This document shows positions 58,901 to 64,000 of a stretch of 64,000 bases of DNA, piece after piece (position 1 is the first letter of the stretch; the number at the start of each line of letters is the position of its first letter). The stretch comes from Nigrospora sphaerica (Eukaryota; Ascomycota; Sordariomycetes; Amphisphaeriales; Apiosporaceae), in the NCBI GenBank assembly GCA_018287875.1, contig JAGVVL010000009.1:3286001-3350000 (forward strand), in the 5' to 3' direction. The notes under the pieces were generated by a model. It was given only the letters and a program-made list of their open reading frames with translations, was not told the DNA's origin and did not search any database. A program made the position numbers and the translations under genes.

Positions 58901-59848
58901 GGGGCTGAGCGAGCGAAGAACGACACCGCTGCAGGAGGCAGGCGTGCGCTGGCGTGCTCGCAGGTGTCCTTAAAGGTACCTTATCGTGGGCAGAGCCGGT
59001 TGGGTTGAGGTGTACACCGTAGGGCATCGATCGGGTCCGGATCCCCACAGTCCGGGCTCAGCCTTACACTGCCCCTCGACAACCCAAAGCAGCGTGGGCG
59101 GGCTGTCAGTAAGTGCTGCCACCCAGAGCTGCCATTCCTGAGCTAGCGCGTCTGTAGGACCCTCTCCTGAAGGGACGGATGGATGCCAGCTCAGCTCAGC
59201 CAGCACCTTCAGCCACACACATACACACCACTCTCACAGCTGCTGCGGACAGGGACTGCTTCCCATGGCATCCATCGCCCGCCGGCCCAAGGACCAACTG
59301 AAAAAAAGTGAACGAGCGATGAACAGCCAGCCCGTCGTAACAACCTCCCCATCCTGCCTGTACGGGAAAACGAGAGCGACAGGGAGAGACCCGGTGACAA
59401 GGAGCCAGCCTCACGACCCACCCGTTCTGCTTCCGTTTTCTCATTGCCCAAGTAGCGCCCTCATCGTTACGACCTTCCATCTTCTCCCAGGTCGCCTGTC
59501 GTCCCGTCAGCTCCGTTGTGTCCCTCCCCCTCCAATGAGGTAGCGCTTCCAGTTGTTCCCTGCCGCTGTCCACTTGCCGTTACTCGCTGCTGTTGCTGCT
59601 GCTGTTACTGCTGCTACCGCCCTCTTTTCTCTCGTTGATTTGCTCCGTTGCCCGGTTTATTGCCTCCCGCCGGCGCCGCTGCTGCAAGCTGCTGTGCATT
59701 TCGCTGCACGTTCGCATCGGTCCCCAGCTCGCGCCCACGTCGTGGTCAGGCTGCCCATCCATCATCGGCTGCTTGCTGCTGCTGCTGCTGGCACCCTTTC
59801 CCGTCCTTTTCTCGTTGACGAGGAGAGCCAGTCTCTCGCGCGTACAAA

Positions 59849-59898
<50 letters not shown>

Positions 59899-60370
59899 AG
59901 AGAGAGAAAGAGACGATACACGGGGCAGAAAGAGAGTAACCAGAGTCCTGCACGCCAGGACTTCTTCCCTTTCGGCTCGGTTTCCCTCCCCTCCCCTCCA
60001 CCCCCCCTTCGGTCAAAACAGCGAGAACAAGGGAAAGATTACACATGCCAACGCCCCCCTCCCCTTCGCACACCCACCGCGCGCACACGTTCGTCTTGCC
60101 CCCCTCGCTTCCGCTTGTCAGCCCGCCGCGCTTCCACCAGTCACGCCCTGCCCCTCGGCCAGGCGTCGTCTTCAAAGCACACAACCCTCGCGTGGACACC
60201 ACCAGCGCTCGCCCACCCGCGTCGGATCCTTCCAGCCCAGCCCTGGCCTAGCCCGCTGGCACCGCAATCTCACCCGCAGCAGCACCGACGAGGAAAAATA
60301 GTCCTGCGCTGCCCTCCTGCCATTCCCTTTCCCTTTTCCCAGTCCCTCCCGCCGGCTACATATCTCCCTT
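55950..60370. other. 4.4-kb gene-free stretch and leader of the HSPA12-like gene
   Basis: No supported gene was found. Long frames at 57404-58081 (minus) and 59593-60417 (plus) lack features. The right end, from about 59580, is a low-complexity leader with CTG triplet runs (59586-59615, 59774-59790), a 12-A run and GA dinucleotides (59846-59912) and pyrimidine-rich sequence up to the ATG at 60371. Confidence 0.45.
59846..59912 (+). repeat. A12 run and (GA)n microsatellite
   Basis: Twelve A at 59846-59857 are followed by about 18 GA units to 59893 and imperfect GA units to 59912. It lies about 460 bases upstream of the HSPA12-like start. GA tracts can bind GAGA-type factors and exclude nucleosomes, but no role is shown. 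Confidence 0.85.
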
Positions 60371-62861
60371 ATGAGTTCATCCTTGAACTCTCGGTTCAAA
60401 GGCTTAGGATTTGGTAAACGTAAATCCACCGCCAGCATCCCGCCGACGGAGCCCAGCAGCACCGCAACCGCAACACCGCCCGCCAGCGCGACCCCACCAC
60501 CAGCGCCGCCGCCTGCTGGCCAAGGGCCCCCTCAAATACCGCAGCAGTTCCCCCGACCCGGTCCCGCCCCCTCCATTGCTTCGTCGTCGTCGCAGCAGAG
60601 TGTCCAAAACATGAACCATCCTGGTGCCGGCCCTCGTCCTCCCAGTTACACGGCAAACTACAACCCCGGCGGTCCTCCTCCCATTGGGCGCATGAGCCCG
60701 CAGACTGCCCAAGGGCCAACTCGTACTCCTCCCTCGCAGATGGTCGGCGGTCCTCCACCCATTAACACAGGCGCTCCAGTTCAAGGCTATCCTCCCCAGA
60801 TGCAGATGCCCGGCGCCCCGCCGCCTCTCCAGGGCGGCCCTCCAGGCTACGCTGGCGCTACCGGCTATCCTCCTCCTGCTCCTCCGCAGAACCCGGGCAA
60901 CGCGATGCAGCAGTTCGGTCGCCCCGCTGCCGAGGTCGAGGGCAACAGCCGGAGCAAGGCCCAGCTGATTGTCGGCATTGATTTCGTACGTTCCTGTTGC
61001 ACCTCGTTCCATGCCCCCCGCCCTCTTGCCGTGCTGTGCTGGCCCGCTGGCTAACCCTACGGCACGCCCCAGGGCACTACCTTCTCGGGAGTCGCTTTCG
61101 CCTTCGCCACCAACAACGAGGCCAAAGAAGACATCATCACAGAGTGGCCCGGCGCCGGCTCATACACCAAGCAAAAGGTAAGAAGGCGCCATTTCAGTCC
61201 CCTGGCGACCGGCGCCCGCTGATCAGGCCGACGCAGATTCCCACCGTGCTATACTACGACCAATACCAAAAGGTGGTAGGCTGGGGTCCCGATATCGCCG
61301 ATGCCCTCGCGCCGACCGGCTACCCCAAGCCCGGTGTGCAGAAAGTCGAGTGGTTCAAGCTCCAGCTCATGCTCTCGGGCAACACCTACATCGATCCCAT
61401 CAACCTGCCTCCTCTGCCGCCCGGCAAGTCGGAGATCGATGTCGCCGCCGACTACCTCTTCAAGCTGCGCCAAGCCATGCGTGCCGCCCTGCAGAAAACC
61501 CTGGGCGAGGTGTTCAACCGAGAAGAGCGCAACATTCGATACTACCTGACAGTCCCCGCCATCTGGAACGACGCGGGCAAGGCTGCCACCAGGGCAGCCG
61601 CCATCCAGGCCGGATTCCTCCGTGACGAGAACGACAACCGCCTGACGCTCGTCAGCGAGCCCGAGGCCGCCGCGCTATTTTGCTCCAAGACGGGCCTGCT
61701 CAACATCAAGGTTCATGATGCCGTCCTTATTGTTGATTGTGGTGGTGGCACCGTGGACTTGATTGCCTACGAGGTCGAGGACGAGAACCCCTTTACCGTC
61801 GCCGAATGTACCGCTGGATCTGGTGACTCGTGCGGTTCGACGGCGTTGAACAGGAACTTCAGCAACATCCTGAGGACCAAGATCCGCAAGATGAAGCTGC
61901 CCGACGGTTCCAAAACGGCCGGTCGTGTTTACGCCAAGTGCATCATGGACTTTGAGAACCGAATCAAGGCCGACTTCCGAAACAACGGTCAAAAATGGGC
62001 CGTCGACGTCGGCATAGAGGCCGAATTCCCCGAGGCTGGCATCGAGGAGGGTTACATGACCTTCACCAACGAGGAGATCCTGCAGTGCTTCGAGCCCGTC
62101 GTCAACAGGATTTTGGAGCTCGTTCGCAACCAGATCATCGCCATTCAGGCCCAGAACCGGGCCCTGCAGAACATTCTGGTGGTCGGTGGGTTCGGCGCGT
62201 CGGAGTACCTGTTCCAACAGATTAAGCTCCACGTGCCCCCTCAGTTCCAGTCCAAGGTGGTTCGGCCGATGGACTCGGTAGCCGCCATTGTCAAGGGCGC
62301 CGTCACTGCCGGTATCACGGAGCGCGTCGTTACGCACCGTGTCGCCCGTCGCCACTACCTCATGGCGACATTGCAGCCTTTCAAGGAGGGTTACCATCCC
62401 GAAGCCTACCGAGTGCCTTCGCTGGACGGCAAGGACCGTTGCAAGTTTACTCGACAGATCTTTGTGCAGAAGGGCCAGAAGGTTAAGATCGGCGAGCCCG
62501 TCAAGGTTTCCTTCTTCCGACAAGTCGCCCCTGGTGCCACGCTCATGTATGAGGACATCTTGTACGCCTGCGATGATGATGTTTGCCCCGAATACACCAA
62601 GGATCCTCGTAAGTCCACCCGGCCACGTTGCAGGCGCGATTATACTCACAAAGACAAACAGGTATAAAAGAAGTCGTCACCCTGACCTCGGACCTGTCCC
62701 GCAAGAACCTCGAGAAGGACTTCGAGCGCATGGACACCCCTCAGGGCACCTTTTACAGAGTCTACTTCGATATTTACTTGACTCTGGACGGTTCCGAGTT
62801 CAGCGCCGAACTCGTCTGCCAAGGAGAGGTAATGGGTCGCTGCAGAGCCCGTTTCCGATAA
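60371..62861 (+). CDS. Atypical Hsp70-family protein (HSPA12-like) with long proline-rich N-terminus
   Basis: Exons 60371-60985, 61073-61177, 61237-62608 and 62662-62861 give 763 residues. Introns are 87, 59 and 53 nt (branches gctaaccc, gctgatc, ctcacaa). Residues 1-195 are a disordered Pro/Gly/Gln/Ser-rich region. The ATPase domain begins at LIVGIDF; the first intron splits the phosphate-1 loop, which continues GTTFSGVAFAF (206-216). The phosphate-2 motif is VDCGGGTVDLIAYEV (GGGTVD at 409-414) and the adenosine motif is VVGGFGASEYLF. There is no canonical substrate-binding domain; a short beta-rich C-terminus follows. These marks are of the HSPA12/actin-like Hsp70 branch that is expanded in filamentous fungi, with unknown clients. 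It probably binds ATP; chaperone activity is uncertain. No heat-shock element was seen upstream. Confidence 0.88.
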
Positions 62862-64000
62862 AGGTCGATGTTGGTCCCATTGGAGACGGCGTGGCGTTGT
62901 TTTGCCTCTTTTCTTTCCTGATTTATCCGTTAATTCCGAATGATACCTCGAAAAGAGAGCAAGTACGTTAGGCAGAGGCGCGCCTTCTGCAAATGATCGC
63001 TGAGCCCGAGGAGTTTGGGGAATCTCCTACTACCGTGTCCAGGCTCGCGGTGGCAATAATAGGGGGAAGGAAAGACGGGCGGGCTTTCTTGGCCTCGGGA
63101 GTCCAGTGTGACTCTGGGATGCCTAGATGGTTGCAAGAGATGCGACTGCGCTCCTGGCACCCCACCCCGCCGCGTGGTCTGGTCCAGATGATGGTGAGGC
63201 CTAGAGCAGCAAATCGATACACTGCTTTCCACCCATGCCTTGTGCCGCCCTCAAGACGTCTGCTTTTCTTTTCTCGTACCGCTCCTCTGCATCCGTCCTT
63301 CCTTTCTTTTCGTACGCCAACCTTGGTTAGTACGCGGAGACTTCCGGCCTCTCGCCATGAATACTTCCAGCCGCACGAAGCTGAAAAGATAGACAGGTCG
63401 ATTTGACCCTTGGTTCTCGACGCGGCGAGGGCTTGGCCCACGTAATGGCCCGGCGACCCCGGCTTTTCGCAACGGAAATTGGTACGAGGGTGTAAGCAGT
63501 TTGGTGGTGCATGCGTGGTAGAGATGAAGAAGACTGTGAGCCACACTTCCGCCCCCGCGACGAGATTGCTCCTGGGCCCAGGCAAGGGGAGCTCTGTTTT
63601 GGGGGCTGCTCACCGGTCTTATGAGAATAGGGTTAGCTGATTGGCTGTGAGGGCCCGAGGCGACGACCAGGGGGGTTGTTGAGTACTGTCGAAGAGCGGG
63701 GGTCTTTGGTGGTAGGGAAATACGCCGATGAAAGGCGAATCCTTCCTGTCCGCCCCCGGGCTGTGGTGATGTGATTGTGGGCGGCTCTCCCACCCCCTCC
63801 TCTGTGGCAGGGGAGGTTCGTGCACGCGGCCCTTTGGATAAAGTACTTGAGGCTGCTGACAGCCAGCGCTCTTGCGCCCACACTGCAGCCTTTGATCCTC
63901 GGCCCTCCCTCTGGTCCTTGAGGTGTTTCCCGCTGCCGCTGCCGCTCACCCGTCTCCAAATCAGCACCGCTTGTCTGCGCATACTGCCTACGCGCAGTGA
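62862..64000. other. 3' region of the HSPA12-like gene; no further gene seen
   Basis: No gene is supported. The minus-strand frame at 63251-63982 has no family features and mixed codon use. Confidence 0.4.

Noticed and set aside
63251..63982. Minus-strand open frame of 243 codons at the right edge
   Set aside because: No recognisable domain and mixed codon positions; probably chance.

Overview
This is a nuclear fragment of a filamentous ascomycete, most likely a sordariomycete and possibly in the Sordariales. The grounds are a GC-rich genome with C/G-ending codons, genes broken by short introns (about 50-160 nt, GTRNGT donors, CTRAC branch points, YAG acceptors), long pyrimidine-rich leaders, large intergenic gaps, and families such as a SOU-type SDR, an Hce2/Ecp2 effector, a GH47 mannosidase and an NpgA-type PPTase. 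The order-level placement is a guess. I saw no operons, CRISPR arrays, recognisable transposons or convincing RNA genes.

Layout. The 3' part of the ribosome-associated Hsp70 SSB gene enters at the left edge (121-1969). It is followed by an LMBD1-type lysosomal transporter (3062-4843), an aldehyde dehydrogenase (6404-7904), a small HTH-like protein with a myristoylation signal (8448-9113), and a mitochondrial-presequence SDR on the minus strand (9377-10498). A 3.9-kb gene-free stretch follows. Then come a second SDR (14401-15388), EMC1 (16133-19088), a broken secreted Hce2 effector gene (19976-20654), ATP12 (minus, 21214-22374), a C2H2-like zinc-finger protein (23727-24937), GH47 mannosidase (minus, 25094-26938) and a secreted GMC oxidoreductase (minus, 28252-29979). 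A 4.6-kb gap, visibly AT-richer in its left half, leads into glucokinase (34629-36330). Next are a GNAT acetyltransferase with a PIP box (minus, 36959-38089), an Sgf11-like SAGA protein (40448-41771), a PPIL1-like cyclophilin (minus, 42349-42837), a signal peptide peptidase (43653-45440), a 4'-phosphopantetheinyl transferase (46119-47196), a Nudix hydrolase (49225-50046) with a decayed tandem copy (50738-51499), a dienelactone hydrolase family gene with five exons (53405-54644), a degenerate DUF1810 locus (minus, 54928-55949) and an atypical Hsp70/HSPA12-like protein (60371-62861).

The genes are mainly housekeeping: protein folding, membrane-protein insertion and cleavage, N-glycan trimming, ATP synthase assembly, sugar phosphorylation and chromatin. 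Mixed in are accessory oxidoreductases and one effector-like gene. They are independent transcription units rather than a pathway cluster. Three loci look broken (Hce2 effector, second Nudix, DUF1810), all next to large gene-poor gaps. I do not see a clearly new multi-gene system. The more interesting leads are a possible membrane-anchored N-terminal form of glucokinase, the PIP-box acetyltransferase and the three decaying genes.
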